A stretch of 64,000 nucleotides of DNA from Phycisphaerales bacterium (GCA_020345805.1 CP070772.1:1274810-1338809); one strand, 5' to 3'; positions 52,628 to 62,510 are shown, counted from the stretch's first letter. Numbers and translations: made by a program. The notes: a model not told the origin generated them from the letters alone.

Positions 52628-53032
52628 ATGTACGGTTCTCTGAACATCTCGACCTCGGCCCTGATCGCACAGCGCACGCGCATGAACGTGATAAGCGCCA
52701 ACATTGCCAACAAGGATGTGCTCCTTAATGATCGCGGCGAATACGAGCCGTTCCGGCGCCGGGTGGCCCTGCTCGCGCCCGGCGATCCGGCATCCGGCTC
52801 CGAGGGAGGCGTGCATGTTCAGGAGATCATGCTTGATGAGAGCCCCCTCATCATGCGGTACGAACCCCATTCGCCACACGCCAACGCCGACGGCTACGTG
52901 GGGTACCCCAACATCAATCCCGTGATCGAGCAGATGAACGCGATGGAGGCTGCTCGATCGTACGAAGCGAACATCTCCGCCGTGGAGGCGACCAAGTCGA
53001 TGATGTCGGCGGCCCTCCGCATTCTGGGCTGA
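52628..53032 (+). CDS. flgC: Flagellar rod protein FlgC
   Basis: A 134-residue proximal rod protein. The N-terminal MNVISANIANKDVLLNDRG is the rod motif, the middle has the FlgC-type VGYPNINPVIEQMNAMEAARSYEAN and the C-terminal helix ends the rod coiled coil. No clear ribosome-binding site, suggesting translational coupling to flgB. Confidence 0.96.
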   Translation: MYGSLNISTSALIAQRTRMNVISANIANKDVLLNDRGEYEPFRRRVALLAPGDPASGSEGGVHVQEIMLDESPLIMRYEPHSPHANADGYVGYPNINPVIEQMNAMEAARSYEANISAVEATKSMMSAALRILG

Positions 53033-53077
53033 CCGCCTCCGGAGGGCCTCTAGGCAGATAGAGGATGAGAAACACCC

Positions 53078-53404
53078 ATGAGTGACCCACTCGGACTGAT
53101 CGGCAGCACGACCGGCGTAAGCCGCCCTGGTCCCGTCACGCCACCCATGGCCCCGGGGGTTACGGGCAGGGACCAGAAGCAAGGGCCGGCGTTCAAGGAA
53201 CTGCTCATGCGGCAGATCAACCAGGTCAACGAACTGCAACGGGATGCCAAGGAGGCCATCGAGGACCTGGCTGCCGGACGACGCGACGACGTGGAAAGCG
53301 TCATCCTCGCCACCCAGAAGGCGGACACCGCCTTCCGAATGCTTCTGCAGGTCCGCAACAAGGTGATGAACGCCTATGACGAGGTGAAGCAGATGCGCGT
53401 GTGA
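53078..53404 (+). CDS. fliE: Flagellar hook-basal body protein FliE
   Basis: A 108-residue protein that joins the MS ring to the rod. The FliE pattern FKELLMRQINQVNELQRDA and ESVILATQKADTAFRMLLQVRNKVMNAYDEV is clear, with LMRMQ-like end KQMRV. GAGGATGAG lies upstream of ATG 53078. Confidence 0.95.
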   Translation: MSDPLGLIGSTTGVSRPGPVTPPMAPGVTGRDQKQGPAFKELLMRQINQVNELQRDAKEAIEDLAAGRRDDVESVILATQKADTAFRMLLQVRNKVMNAYDEVKQMRV

Positions 53405-53502
53405 CGGACCGTTCTTGTTGACTGCGTCGGAGGTGTAAGGCCAGGAGGGCCGGAGCTTCGGACGTGACGATCCGCCGATCGGAAGGCACGGAGGCCTGCA
53501 CG

Positions 53503-55176
53503 ATGCTGGCACTGAACGAAACATTTCAAACCATCAAAGAGCGGTTGAGCGCCCTGAGCCTCACTGCCCGGCTGCTGATCGGCGCGCTGATGACCATCCT
53601 GGTGATGATGCTGGTGATCGTCGGCCTTGTGGCGGGACGCTCCGCCATGTCGCCGCTGCCCGTTTCCACGCTCTCCACCGAAGCGCGAACCCAATTGGTG
53701 AGCTACATGAACGGTCGCGGAATCGCCTGGGAGGAGCGCGGTGGGGATCTCTTCGTGGCCGCCGATCAGAAATACAACGTCCTTGGCGAGCTGGCCGACA
53801 GCCAGCTCATAGACGGCGGGCAGCTCGACTTTACGAAGCTGGTCGAGAACGACGATCCCTTCACGGATAAGGCGTCCAAGCGACGAAACTTCCTGATCGC
53901 GAAGAACAATGAGCTGGCTCGGATCATCAGCCGCATGCGGGACATCAGCCGCGCCTCGGTGATTATCAGCGAACCGGAGCGGCTGCACGGCCCGGGGAGC
54001 TTGCACGTCGAGTCCACCGCCTCGGTGCAGATTGACACAACCAGCGGCGAACCGAGCCAGAACAGTATCGACGCCGTGGCCAATCTTGTGGCCGGCGCCC
54101 ATGCCGGCCTGAAGTTGGAGAACGTGAAGGTTGTCGCCAACGGCCGCCTCTGCGAGGTGAGGACCGAGGATCGCCTCACCGGCCGGCGCTACCTGGAGCA
54201 GAAGATCGAAACGGAAAGGCTGGCCAAGAAAGCCATCCGCGGCGCCGTGGGCTACATCCCCGGTGTCCTCATCGAGGTGAACGCCCAGGTTGACACTCGC
54301 CGGATTCACGAAACCGGCTTTGATGTTGACGACCCAAAGATCGGACCGCTGGAGTCCTCCAGCCGAACCGTCGAGAGGACCAATCAGGTAACCGCCGGCG
54401 AGGCCGGCGTGCGGGCAAATCTCCCCGCGGATGTCCCCGGGGCGGGCGGGCGCGACAGCCGCGATTCCGAAGAGCGCACCGCCGAGAAGACCGTGCCCGT
54501 TTTTCCCGGCGGGACCAAGGAGATCATCAACCCCACCGGCTACGCGTTGCAGATCAACGCCAGTGTTGGGGTCCCCGAGTCATACCTGGCGGGCCTGTAC
54601 GGAAACCGGCATCCCGATGACACCGCGGAGCCCGACCAGACGGCGCTGGATGAGCTGATGGTGGAGGAAGAGGCCCGCATCAGGTCTGCCGTCAACGAGC
54701 TGATCGATACCGGGGCCATCCCCGACGCCGTGGAAGGGACCGTTTCGGTCTATGCGTTTCCCGACTTCGCCGTTCCCGCGCTGGGCGGCTTCGGCGGCGG
54801 TGTGGTCGGCGGGTCCGAGGCCGATGGGACCGGCTTCGGCGGGCAATTGGTGTTCGGTGATCTCATCAAAGGGGTCGGACTGGGATTCCTGGTCCTCGTC
54901 AGCCTCGCCATGATGTTCATGATGGTCCGCAAGGCGTCGGTGCGGCCGGAGTTGCCGACCGCCGAGGAACTGGTCGGCGTGCCCCCGGCCCTGGCCGAGA
55001 CCGACTCGGACGTCGTCGGCGAGGCCAGTGAGGCCGATGCGGTTCTGGAAGGTGTGGAGATCGATGAGGACGCCCTGCGCCGCGGACAGATGCTTGATCA
55101 GATCAACGATACCGCCATCAACCAGCCGGACCAGATGGCGGCGCTTCTCAAACGCTGGATAAGAGTCGAGGAGTGA
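53503..55176 (+). CDS. fliF: Flagellar MS-ring protein FliF
   Basis: A 557-residue membrane protein. TM1 is near LLIGALMTILVMMLVIVGLV, then a periplasmic region with YscJ/FliF domains (LTRRYLEQKIE-like, here RRYLEQKIETERLAKK), then TM2 near GLGFLVLVSLAMMFMMV and a cytoplasmic tail for FliG. ATG 53503 is preferred over 53464 because of the CGGAGG box. The tail end ALLKRWIRVEE is the FliG-binding helix type. Confidence 0.95.
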   Translation: MLALNETFQTIKERLSALSLTARLLIGALMTILVMMLVIVGLVAGRSAMSPLPVSTLSTEARTQLVSYMNGRGIAWEERGGDLFVAADQKYNVLGELADSQLIDGGQLDFTKLVENDDPFTDKASKRRNFLIAKNNELARIISRMRDISRASVIISEPERLHGPGSLHVESTASVQIDTTSGEPSQNSIDAVANLVAGAHAGLKLENVKVVANGRLCEVRTEDRLTGRRYLEQKIETERLAKKAIRGAVGYIPGVLIEVNAQVDTRRIHETGFDVDDPKIGPLESSSRTVERTNQVTAGEAGVRANLPADVPGAGGRDSRDSEERTAEKTVPVFPGGTKEIINPTGYALQINASVGVPESYLAGLYGNRHPDDTAEPDQTALDELMVEEEARIRSAVNELIDTGAIPDAVEGTVSVYAFPDFAVPALGGFGGGVVGGSEADGTGFGGQLVFGDLIKGVGLGFLVLVSLAMMFMMVRKASVRPELPTAEELVGVPPALAETDSDVVGEASEADAVLEGVEIDEDALRRGQMLDQINDTAINQPDQMAALLKRWIRVEE

Positions 55177-55266
55177 TCCCGGCTCCCCACCACGCCGGCC
55201 GGCATGTGCCGACCGGACTTCTCCCAATCCTGCCACCGGCATCTTGCCAAGGAATCCCCAGTAATC

Positions 55267-56307
55267 ATGCCCCTGAGGCCCGGACAAAAGCTGCCCAAGA
55301 ACATCGATGAGATTGACGGCATCGCCAAGGCCGCCATTCTGCTGCTCACCATCGATCACGATGCGGCCGGCTCAATGTTGCGCGAGCTGCCCACGGAGAT
55401 GGTGGAGGATGTCACCCGCACCCTTGCCTCGCTGGGCGACGTGCCGTCGGAACTGGTCGAGCAGGTGGTCGAGGAGTTCTACACCCTCCACATGGCCTGC
55501 CAATACGACAAGGAAGGCGGGCTGGATTACGCCCAGATGCTGCTGAAGGACTCGCTGGACCCGAGGGTGGCCGAGAAGGTCATCCAGCAGATTCAGACCC
55601 AGGTCCAGAAGACGCCCTTCTCCTTCATCCAGAAGGCGGAAAGCGAGAACGTCCTCACCTTCATCCAGGACGAGCACCCCCAGACCATCGCCATGATCAT
55701 CAGCCACCTTGCCCACCACAAGGCCTCGGAGATCCTCGTCGGCCTGCCCGAGCAGAAGCAGATCGAAGTGGTCCGGCGGGTGGCCAACATGGAGCAGACC
55801 AATCCCGATGTGATCCGCGAAGTGGAGCGGGGGCTGGAGGCCAGGCTGAGCAGCATGCTCGTGCACTCCGTGGAGAGGGTGGGCGGGGTGGAGACCGTCG
55901 CCGAGGTGCTCAACCTCTGCGACCGGGCCACCGAGAAAGCCATCCTGGAGGGGATCGAGGCCGAGGATCCGGACCTGGTAGAGCAGATCCGGCGCCTCAT
56001 GTTCGTGTTCGAGGACATCCTGCTGGTTGACGACAAGGGCATCCAGGCGGTGCTGAAGGAGATTGACAACGACGAACTCTGCATGGCCCTCAAGACCGCC
56101 AGCGACGACCTCAAGGACAAGATCTTCACCAACATGTCCGCCCGGGCCGCGGACCTCATCCGCGAGGACATGGAATACATGGGACCGGTGCGCCTCAGCG
56201 ATGTCGAGGCCGCCCAGCAGCGCATCGTCGACGTCGTGCGGCGGCTCGAGGATGCTGGCGAGATCATCATCTCCGGACGCGGCGGCGACAAGGATCTGAT
56301 CGTCTGA
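55267..56307 (+). CDS. fliG: Flagellar motor switch protein FliG
   Basis: A 346-residue switch-complex protein that converts stator movement to rotation. It has the armadillo-like middle with EHPQTIAMIISHL, the HHKASEILVGLPEQK region and charged torque-helix residues in the C-terminal domain (EDMEYMGPVRLSDVE). ATG 55267 is preferred over 55204 from family N-terminus and GGAATCC. fliH follows after 70 bases. Confidence 0.96.
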   Translation: MPLRPGQKLPKNIDEIDGIAKAAILLLTIDHDAAGSMLRELPTEMVEDVTRTLASLGDVPSELVEQVVEEFYTLHMACQYDKEGGLDYAQMLLKDSLDPRVAEKVIQQIQTQVQKTPFSFIQKAESENVLTFIQDEHPQTIAMIISHLAHHKASEILVGLPEQKQIEVVRRVANMEQTNPDVIREVERGLEARLSSMLVHSVERVGGVETVAEVLNLCDRATEKAILEGIEAEDPDLVEQIRRLMFVFEDILLVDDKGIQAVLKEIDNDELCMALKTASDDLKDKIFTNMSARAADLIREDMEYMGPVRLSDVEAAQQRIVDVVRRLEDAGEIIISGRGGDKDLIV

Positions 56308-56377
56308 CATTCAATCACACTCCCTCAGCCGGATACCTGAACGTCGGGGAACGAAGAATCGAGGAATCGCACCGTTC

Positions 56378-57133
56378 ATGGCTCTCATCAAGCACGCCAA
56401 GGCAGAGAGTATGGCCAAGACCGCTCTGGTCCTCGATCTGGGAGATTTGCAGCGCGAGGCCGACCGGATCCTCGAGCGGGCTCAGCAAGAGGCGCAGACC
56501 ATTCTGGGGGAGGCGGAAGCGCGTGCGGCGAAGATCGACGCTGCCGCCGGCGAGAAGGGATACGCCGAGGGGCACGCCCGCGGCCTCCAGGAGGGACGCG
56601 ACCAGGGACGCCAGGAGGGACGCACCGAAGTCATCGAGCAGTTGAAGCCCCAGGCCGAACAGATCGCCTCAGGGTGGGCCGACGCCTTGGAGCGGTGGGA
56701 TACCGATCGCAAGGAGATGTTCCTGGCCGCCCGCGGCGATGTGCTGCGCTTTGCCGCGGCTATGGCGGAGAAGATCATCTTTAGCGTGATCAAGACTGAT
56801 TCGACCGTGATTGAGCGGCAACTGGCCGAAGCGCTGTCCCTCATCAGCCGCCCCACGTCCGTCCTCATTGCGATCAATCCGGAGGATCGCCCGGTCGCGG
56901 AGGCCATCCTGGGCACTCTGCTGGACAAAATCGGCCGGTGCGAGCAGGGCGAACTCGTCGAGGACGCCTCCGTGACCCGCGGCGGATGCCTCATCACCAC
57001 CGCCGGCGGGTCCATTGACGCGACCATCGAGACGCAGGTCAGGCGCATCGTCGAGGCGCTCATGCCGGCTGCGGAGCCGCCTCTGCCTCCGGAAGCGCCG
57101 GAGCAAGATGCTGAGCCGGCGGGTGGCCCATGA
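56378..57133 (+). CDS. fliH: Flagellar export apparatus protein FliH
   Basis: A 251-residue stator protein of the FliI ATPase. An N-terminal coiled coil (LQREADRILERAQQEAQTIL) is followed by the glycine-spaced repeat GYAEGHARGLQEGRDQGRQEG (about 61-82), a FliH signature, and a C-terminal domain that binds FliI. The proline-rich end (PPLPPEAPEQDAEPAGGP) is an extension. fliI overlaps its stop by four bases. Confidence 0.9.
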   Translation: MALIKHAKAESMAKTALVLDLGDLQREADRILERAQQEAQTILGEAEARAAKIDAAAGEKGYAEGHARGLQEGRDQGRQEGRTEVIEQLKPQAEQIASGWADALERWDTDRKEMFLAARGDVLRFAAAMAEKIIFSVIKTDSTVIERQLAEALSLISRPTSVLIAINPEDRPVAEAILGTLLDKIGRCEQGELVEDASVTRGGCLITTAGGSIDATIETQVRRIVEALMPAAEPPLPPEAPEQDAEPAGGP

Positions 57134-58530
57134 CGGTGCTCGGCCCACAGATCGAGGCCCTCAAACAGATCCAGAGCCGCCAGGTTGTCGGATCGGTGGC
57201 CACGGTCCGGGGCCTCAGCATCCTCGTCGATGACCTGCCCCTCCCCATCGGGTCGCTGGCGCGAATGGAGAGGCGAACCCACGTGCCGAATGCCGAGGGC
57301 CGGATTGTGCGCGGCGAAGTGGTCGGCTTCGAGGGACCGCGCAGCCTCCTGATGCTCTTCGGCCCGAGTCACGGCATCGCGCCGGGAACGCCCGTCATCG
57401 GCGAACAGGTCGCGCAGACCGTCCAGGTCGGCTCCAGTCTGCTGGGACGGGTGATTGACGGACTCGGTCGGCCGATTGACGGTAGGCCGCCGCCGCCCGA
57501 TACCATCGCCCGACCTCTCCACGCTCCCCCGACCTGCGCGTTGAACCGACGGCAGATCGACGAGCCGATCCCCACCGGAGTGCGGGTCATCGACGCGATG
57601 GTCACTCTCGGCAAAGGCCAGCGGGTGGGCATCTTCTCCGGGCCCGGCGTCGGCAAGTCGACCCTGCTGGCGGTCATCGCCCGCAACACCGCCGCGGACG
57701 TCAACGTGATCGCCCTCATCGGCGAACGAGGTCGTGAGGTGCGGGAGTTCCTCGAGAACGCACTGGGACCGGAAGGCCTGGCCCGTTCGGTGGTTGTCGT
57801 CGCCACCGGAGATGAGTCGCCTCTGCTGCGCGTACGGGCCGCTTCCGTGGCCTGCGCCGTCGCCGAACACTTCCGCGATCTGGGCTCTGACGTGATGCTG
57901 ATGATGGATTCGATCACCCGCCTCGCCCAGGCTCAGCGCCAGGTCGGCCTGACGGTCGGCGAGCAGCCCGCCACCAAGGCCTACACGCCCTCGGTCTTCG
58001 CGATGCTGCCGGTCGTTCTGGAACGGGCCGGAGCGATCGAGGGGGGCGGGACCATCACCGGCCTGTACGCCGTCCTTGTGGAGGGGGATGACATGAGCGA
58101 GCCGATCTCCGATGCGGCCCGCGGCGTGCTGGACGGCCACGTCGGCCTGGCTCGAAAGCTCGCCGCCAAAGGCCACTACCCCGCGGTCGACCTGCTTGAT
58201 TCCATCTCCCGTGTCGCCGATGACGTCTGTGACGAACACCATGTCGCCGCCCGCCGACGGCTAATCACGTTGGCGGCGGCCTACGCCGAGGCCGAGGAGC
58301 TCATCAACATCGGCGCATACGCCGTCGGTTCCAATCCTGACTGCGATGCCGCCATCGCCATGAAGCCGGCTATCGACGCCTTTCTGAAACAGACGACCAC
58401 CGAGAAGGCCGCGTATCCGGAAACCTGCCGCATGCTCATCGAACTGTCCGCCCAGATCGAGCGAACCTACGCCGAGCAGGCCGCCGTTCGTGCCGCTCCG
58501 ACCGGAGTCGGTCCCCCGACGGGAGCGTGA
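57130..58530 (+). CDS. fliI: Flagellar export ATPase FliI
   Basis: A 466-residue F1-beta-like ATPase that energises export. Walker A GPGVGKST at 171-178, Walker B-type VMLMMDSITRLAQAQR, and FPTIPRSI-type segment DGHVGLARKLAAKGHYPAVD mark it. The ATG overlaps the fliH stop. fliJ follows after 111 bases that contain no gene. Confidence 0.96.
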   Translation: MTVLGPQIEALKQIQSRQVVGSVATVRGLSILVDDLPLPIGSLARMERRTHVPNAEGRIVRGEVVGFEGPRSLLMLFGPSHGIAPGTPVIGEQVAQTVQVGSSLLGRVIDGLGRPIDGRPPPPDTIARPLHAPPTCALNRRQIDEPIPTGVRVIDAMVTLGKGQRVGIFSGPGVGKSTLLAVIARNTAADVNVIALIGERGREVREFLENALGPEGLARSVVVVATGDESPLLRVRAASVACAVAEHFRDLGSDVMLMMDSITRLAQAQRQVGLTVGEQPATKAYTPSVFAMLPVVLERAGAIEGGGTITGLYAVLVEGDDMSEPISDAARGVLDGHVGLARKLAAKGHYPAVDLLDSISRVADDVCDEHHVAARRRLITLAAAYAEAEELINIGAYAVGSNPDCDAAIAMKPAIDAFLKQTTTEKAAYPETCRMLIELSAQIERTYAEQAAVRAAPTGVGPPTGA

Positions 58531-58641
58531 ACCGCGTCCTCAAGTCCTACTGCAGGCACCGCCGGGTGTGCCCGATTCCCGTTGCAGATCTAATCCGAAA
58601 TCCCTGGCCCGTCAAACCTCACCTCCTGCTCCTTCACTCTC

Positions 58642-59094
58642 ATGGCCCGATTCGTTTTCCCGCTTCAGCCCCTACTGCGAGCCCGGCGACGAGCCGAGCA
58701 GGCCCGGCAGCGCGCCGTGGCCGAAGTCGAGCGCGAGAGGTTGAGTCTGGAGGACCGGCTCCGTCGTCAGCAGCGGCAGATTGCCGAAGGCAAGCGCTGG
58801 CTGGGAGACCGCCTGGTGGGAACACTGGACGTGCCGGTATTGCGCGATCAGGCCGGTGCGACCATGCTCTTCATGCGCAAGGCCCAGCGGGTGGCCCTGG
58901 AACTGGCGGGAGTGCACCGGAGGCTGGAAGCGGTCCGGGCGGAGCTGATCGAGGCCACGAAACGGCGTCGGGCGATCGAGTTGCTGCGAGATCGACGATT
59001 TCAGCAATGGAAAGCCGATCTGGACAAAGCCGAGACCGCCGCCCTGGACGAACTGGCGGTGATCGCGGCCGCGCGAAGGGAGCCTGAGTCATGA
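58642..59094 (+). CDS. fliJ: Flagellar export protein FliJ
   Basis: A 150-residue coiled-coil protein that works inside the FliI ring. The N-terminal FPLQPLLRARRRAEQARQ is the FliJ pattern and the whole chain is heptad-rich. It overlaps the next gene by four bases (ATGA). Confidence 0.88.
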   Translation: MARFVFPLQPLLRARRRAEQARQRAVAEVERERLSLEDRLRRQQRQIAEGKRWLGDRLVGTLDVPVLRDQAGATMLFMRKAQRVALELAGVHRRLEAVRAELIEATKRRRAIELLRDRRFQQWKADLDKAETAALDELAVIAAARREPES

Positions 59095-59813
59095 AGAGTC
59101 TCTGGAACGCCGTGAGCTTTATGGCCGTCGTCAACCTCCTGGTCATGGCCATGCTGGCCGGCTGGCTCTGGCAGAGTCAGCGCCTCAGCACCGGCCGATT
59201 TCAACAGGTCAAGGATGTATTCGCGCTGACCATCCCCGAGCAGGAGGAGGCGGAAGCGAAGGCTGCCGCCGCTGCCGAGGCCGAGGCCCTGGAGGCCGCC
59301 GAACAAGCCAGACGCATCGACCCGCCCCTGTCCACCGATGAGACGCTCACCTATGTATCACGGCTCCGAGCCGAGGAGCAGCAGGTCAAGCGGCGCCTCG
59401 CCTCCGAACGGCAGGCCCTGGAAGAGGAGCTGATCCGGCGGGCAAGGATGCTGGACATGCGCGAAGCCCGGCTGAATGAACGGGACAGCGCGTGGAGGAA
59501 AGCCAATGCCGCCCAGCTGGAACGCAGGACCGACGTGCAGTTTCAGAAGGCCGTCAATCTCTACTCCTCAATGCCCCCCAGGCAGGCCAAGCAGATGCTC
59601 ATCGAGCTTGTCAATCAGGGGGAGGTCGAACAGGCCGTCGGCTATATCGATGCCATGAACGAGCGAGCGGCGGCCAAAGTCATCAAAGAGCTCAAGGTCG
59701 CCGACGAGATCGTGTTGGCAACGGAATTGCTGGAAAAACTCAGGACCTTCGGCCTTCCGCCGGAGGATCCCGAGGATTCCCGTGATGACGATGCCGTTGC
59801 CAGCGCAGAGTAG
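59091..59813 (+). CDS. MotE-like / MgtE-N-type flagellar accessory protein
   Basis: A 240-residue protein with an N-terminal transmembrane segment (AVVNLLVMAMLAGWLWQ), a long charged coiled coil (about 45-150, EEAEAKAAAAAEAEALEAAE), and a C-terminal alpha-helical domain (VNLYSSMPPRQAKQMLIELV and AKVIKELKVADEIVLATELL) of the MgtE-N/FliG-like class found in MotE, the partner of MotC-like proteins. Position between fliJ and fliK is usual for this gene. Partner and exact role are not proven here. Confidence 0.78.
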   Translation: MKSLWNAVSFMAVVNLLVMAMLAGWLWQSQRLSTGRFQQVKDVFALTIPEQEEAEAKAAAAAEAEALEAAEQARRIDPPLSTDETLTYVSRLRAEEQQVKRRLASERQALEEELIRRARMLDMREARLNERDSAWRKANAAQLERRTDVQFQKAVNLYSSMPPRQAKQMLIELVNQGEVEQAVGYIDAMNERAAAKVIKELKVADEIVLATELLEKLRTFGLPPEDPEDSRDDDAVASAE

Positions 59814-61446
59814 CCCCCTGAATGTCTTCGCCCCTTCCAGCCGGCCGCAGCGGATGAAGCAGGCGCCGGTTGCCGAGCCCGATGCGGGCTTTCACGACAC
59901 GCTGGCCGAAGCGCGTCAGCGCCGGTCATCACGCCTCGATCAAGCCGAAAACGGCCGTTCTGAAGGTCTTGAGCCGCATCGGCGCGCTGATCGGCCCGAA
60001 CCCGCCGAGACGCGCGAATCATCGCCTCGCGAACCCGACTCGCGCGATGTGACCGCGGATCACAAGACGGATCAGTCAACTGACGCGCCCTCCTCGGCAT
60101 CCGAATCGCAAGCCCCGATCGAGTCACCGCAGACCGGCGAAAGCCGCTCCGAGGCGACGGAAAACGCCGAGAGCAACGCCCAGCCGCGGCAGGAATCGGC
60201 CCAACCCGTCGCGCAACAACCGTCCGCCTCTGCGCAAGGTTTGCCCGCTCAGCCGCCCCCAGGAACAATGATCCCCGGCGGTCTCCCGCCGATCGGCACA
60301 GCCGAACCGACCAACCCATCGCCTCAGGCCGCAGTGCTTCCTGCCGAAGCCCCCCCCGACACCTCGGTCACTACTGAACCGCAAAGCACAACTGCGGCCG
60401 GGCCGATCGTCACGCCGGCTGCAACGGCAGACTCCGTGATTGGTCCGACGGCGCAACCGGCGGCCGGTTCGGCAGACACGTCAAGCGACCTGCCTGCCGC
60501 AGATCAGGATCGGCCGAACGCCAAACCCGCCGAGCGATCGCAGCCGGCCGTGGCCCCCGATATCCGGGAGCCGACGCGACCCGCCGAGCGACCGACCTCA
60601 GCGCCGTCGACCGTCGCGCAGACATCGTCCGACCCACTGACTCACACTCTCCAGGATCAGACGCCGACTGAGCGTGACGCGACCGGCGAGGAGCGGGAAT
60701 CAAACGGAGACAACCGGCAGGCAGGACGGTGGGCGCTGCGCGGCGAAGCAGCCACAACCGTCCCTGCCGCGGTGGCCCGCGCCGCACAGGTTGACGCGGC
60801 TGTTCGACTGGAGAACGCCACCGCTCAGGCTCCGGGGGCTGAAATGACCGGTCGCGCGACCGCCGCCGTGATACAACACGGGCAGATGCCGGTCGACAAC
60901 GGCGGACTGGAGGGGCAGTCGAACGGACGCGAGGAGCATTCCGCCGGCGGGGCGAGGAATCTGGCCGAAGCGCCCTTCACCGCCCGGGTGATCCGCGGTC
61001 TTACCGCCGTGATCAACCAGCGGGGTGGGGTGATGAACATGCGCCTCCAGCCGCCGGAGCTGGGCGACCTCAGAGTGCAGATGACCATCGCCCGCGGACA
61101 GGTCTCTGCGCAGTTCCATGTTTCCACCGCGGAAGCCCACGCCCTGCTGAACAAGAGCATGGCTTCCCTGCGGGCGGCCCTGGAGAGTCACGGGCTGAAC
61201 GTCGAGCGCCTGCACGTTCATTCACCGCCCCCAAGTCAATCGCAGGACATGCGGCATGAGGACCCCGAGCAGCAGCAGCAACAGGCCCGGGGGCATGCCG
61301 ATGCCGGCGGGGGGCAGAGCCGCGGCCGCAGCAATGGCGATGAATCGCTCAACCATCAAACCGCCGCCCGTAAGCCCTCCGATCGCTTTGCCGAGGCGTT
61401 TGCATCCGCACCCGCGGTTGCCGAGACCGCTGGAGAGAACTCATGA
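59785..61446 (+). CDS. fliK: Flagellar hook-length control protein FliK
   Basis: A 553-residue protein with a long low-complexity, proline/alanine/serine/threonine-rich first 400 residues (PEAPPDTSVTTEPQSTTAAG-type text) and a compact C-terminal domain with MNMRLQPPELGDLRVQMTIARG and the follow-on LNVERLHVHSPPP. This is the FliK layout: a molecular ruler part and a switch domain. The start (ATG 59785 or GTG 59782) lies inside the end of the preceding gene. flgD overlaps its stop. Confidence 0.9.
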   Translation: MTMPLPAQSSPLNVFAPSSRPQRMKQAPVAEPDAGFHDTLAEARQRRSSRLDQAENGRSEGLEPHRRADRPEPAETRESSPREPDSRDVTADHKTDQSTDAPSSASESQAPIESPQTGESRSEATENAESNAQPRQESAQPVAQQPSASAQGLPAQPPPGTMIPGGLPPIGTAEPTNPSPQAAVLPAEAPPDTSVTTEPQSTTAAGPIVTPAATADSVIGPTAQPAAGSADTSSDLPAADQDRPNAKPAERSQPAVAPDIREPTRPAERPTSAPSTVAQTSSDPLTHTLQDQTPTERDATGEERESNGDNRQAGRWALRGEAATTVPAAVARAAQVDAAVRLENATAQAPGAEMTGRATAAVIQHGQMPVDNGGLEGQSNGREEHSAGGARNLAEAPFTARVIRGLTAVINQRGGVMNMRLQPPELGDLRVQMTIARGQVSAQFHVSTAEAHALLNKSMASLRAALESHGLNVERLHVHSPPPSQSQDMRHEDPEQQQQQARGHADAGGGQSRGRSNGDESLNHQTAARKPSDRFAEAFASAPAVAETAGENS

Positions 61447-61913
61447 GTCAGATCTCCACCTACAACAGCATCAACGGCGCCGCCCAGCGCACCAACACGA
61501 GCCAGTTCAGCGAGATGACGTCCGAGGACTTCATCAAGATCATGTTCACTGAGCTGACGAATCAGGACCCCTTCGAGCCCAACGATTCGCAGGCCCTGCT
61601 GGACCAGATCAACACCATCCGCTCCATCGAATCGGACATGGCGTTGTCCGACCAGCTTGAGACCATGGTGACGGAGAACCAGCTTGCCTCCGCCAGCAAC
61701 CTGATCGGCAAGTTCGTCGGCGGTCTGTCGGACGACGCCGGCCGCGTCGCCGGCTATGTCGTGTCGGTCATCCGCCAGGGCAACGAGGTGGCCGTGGAGC
61801 TGGACACCGGCTGGGTGATCCCCGCCGAGAACATCGAGACGATCATTGACCCGTCCCTCTTCGAGGATCCCGGCACCGGCGAACCGGAACCGGGCGAAGG
61901 CGAGGACGGCTGA
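61443..61913 (+). CDS. flgD: Flagellar hook assembly protein FlgD
   Basis: A 156-residue hook-cap scaffold. FIKIMFTELTNQDPFEPNDSQALLDQINTIRSIES is the family core, in particular the LxxQDPxxP pattern. The usual second domain with FlgD Ig-like folds is short here: only about 70 residues follow, ending in a proline/glutamate-rich tail. It overlaps the fliK stop (ATGA). Confidence 0.93.
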   Translation: MSQISTYNSINGAAQRTNTSQFSEMTSEDFIKIMFTELTNQDPFEPNDSQALLDQINTIRSIESDMALSDQLETMVTENQLASASNLIGKFVGGLSDDAGRVAGYVVSVIRQGNEVAVELDTGWVIPAENIETIIDPSLFEDPGTGEPEPGEGEDG

Positions 61914-61951
61914 GCAGTAAAGAACCGCCCGGTACCTGAGAGCGACCGACC

Positions 61952-62494
61952 ATGCCGATCGATCCGGCCCAACTTCTGAAGCGGTTGGAACCGCCCGTCC
62001 GCCCCGGTGCCGCGGGCGGACCTCGCCAGGTGCCGCGGGTTCCGATCGAGCAGCAGAGCTTCGATCAGCTTCTCACCCTGGTCACGCGGGGAGACGTCCA
62101 AAGCGACCGGCCGGTCGATCTGGCCTTCGTGCCGGAAGAAGAGATAACCGAAGAGCAGATGTCGCGACTGGCCGCGGCCGCCGACCTGGCCCAGAGCCGC
62201 GGGGCGCGCCGGGCGGTGATGCTCATCGACGGTCGCGGACTCCTGATGAATGTGCAAGGGCGGGCGGTGGAGACGGAGCTTTCCGCGGGGGAGGAGCGGG
62301 TGTTTCAGAATGTGGACGCGGCGGTGTACGTCGCCGGCGAGGAGGAGGGGCTCGACGAAGCGCCGCGCATGCCCGGGGCGGGGGTGATTCCGCCCGCCGT
62401 CGCCGCTCAGATCGAAGCGGCACGGGATTCGCACAACGTTCCGGGGGGAGCAGAGCTTACCAGAGCAGATTCGGCCGGCCGTTCGGTCGCCTGA
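61952..62494 (+). CDS. Small flagellar-operon protein (TIGR02530-like)
   Basis: A 180-residue protein that matches the description of the small conserved flagellar-operon protein family: an N-terminal part with VEQQSFDQLL-type text, then LAAAADLAQSRGARRAVMLIDGRG followed by LMNVQGRAVETEL and VFQNVDAAVYVA. Found between flgD and flgE in many flagellar operons; the role is unknown. The C-terminal 45 residues are variable. ATG 61952 follows the flgD stop by 38 bases. Confidence 0.72.
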   Translation: MPIDPAQLLKRLEPPVRPGAAGGPRQVPRVPIEQQSFDQLLTLVTRGDVQSDRPVDLAFVPEEEITEEQMSRLAAAADLAQSRGARRAVMLIDGRGLLMNVQGRAVETELSAGEERVFQNVDAAVYVAGEEEGLDEAPRMPGAGVIPPAVAAQIEAARDSHNVPGGAELTRADSAGRSVA

Positions 62495-62510
62495 TTGACG
62501 GAGGAATGCC

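Noticed and set aside
56482-58242. 586-residue minus-strand open frame opposite fliH and fliI
   Set aside because: Antisense shadow of two clear flagellar genes.
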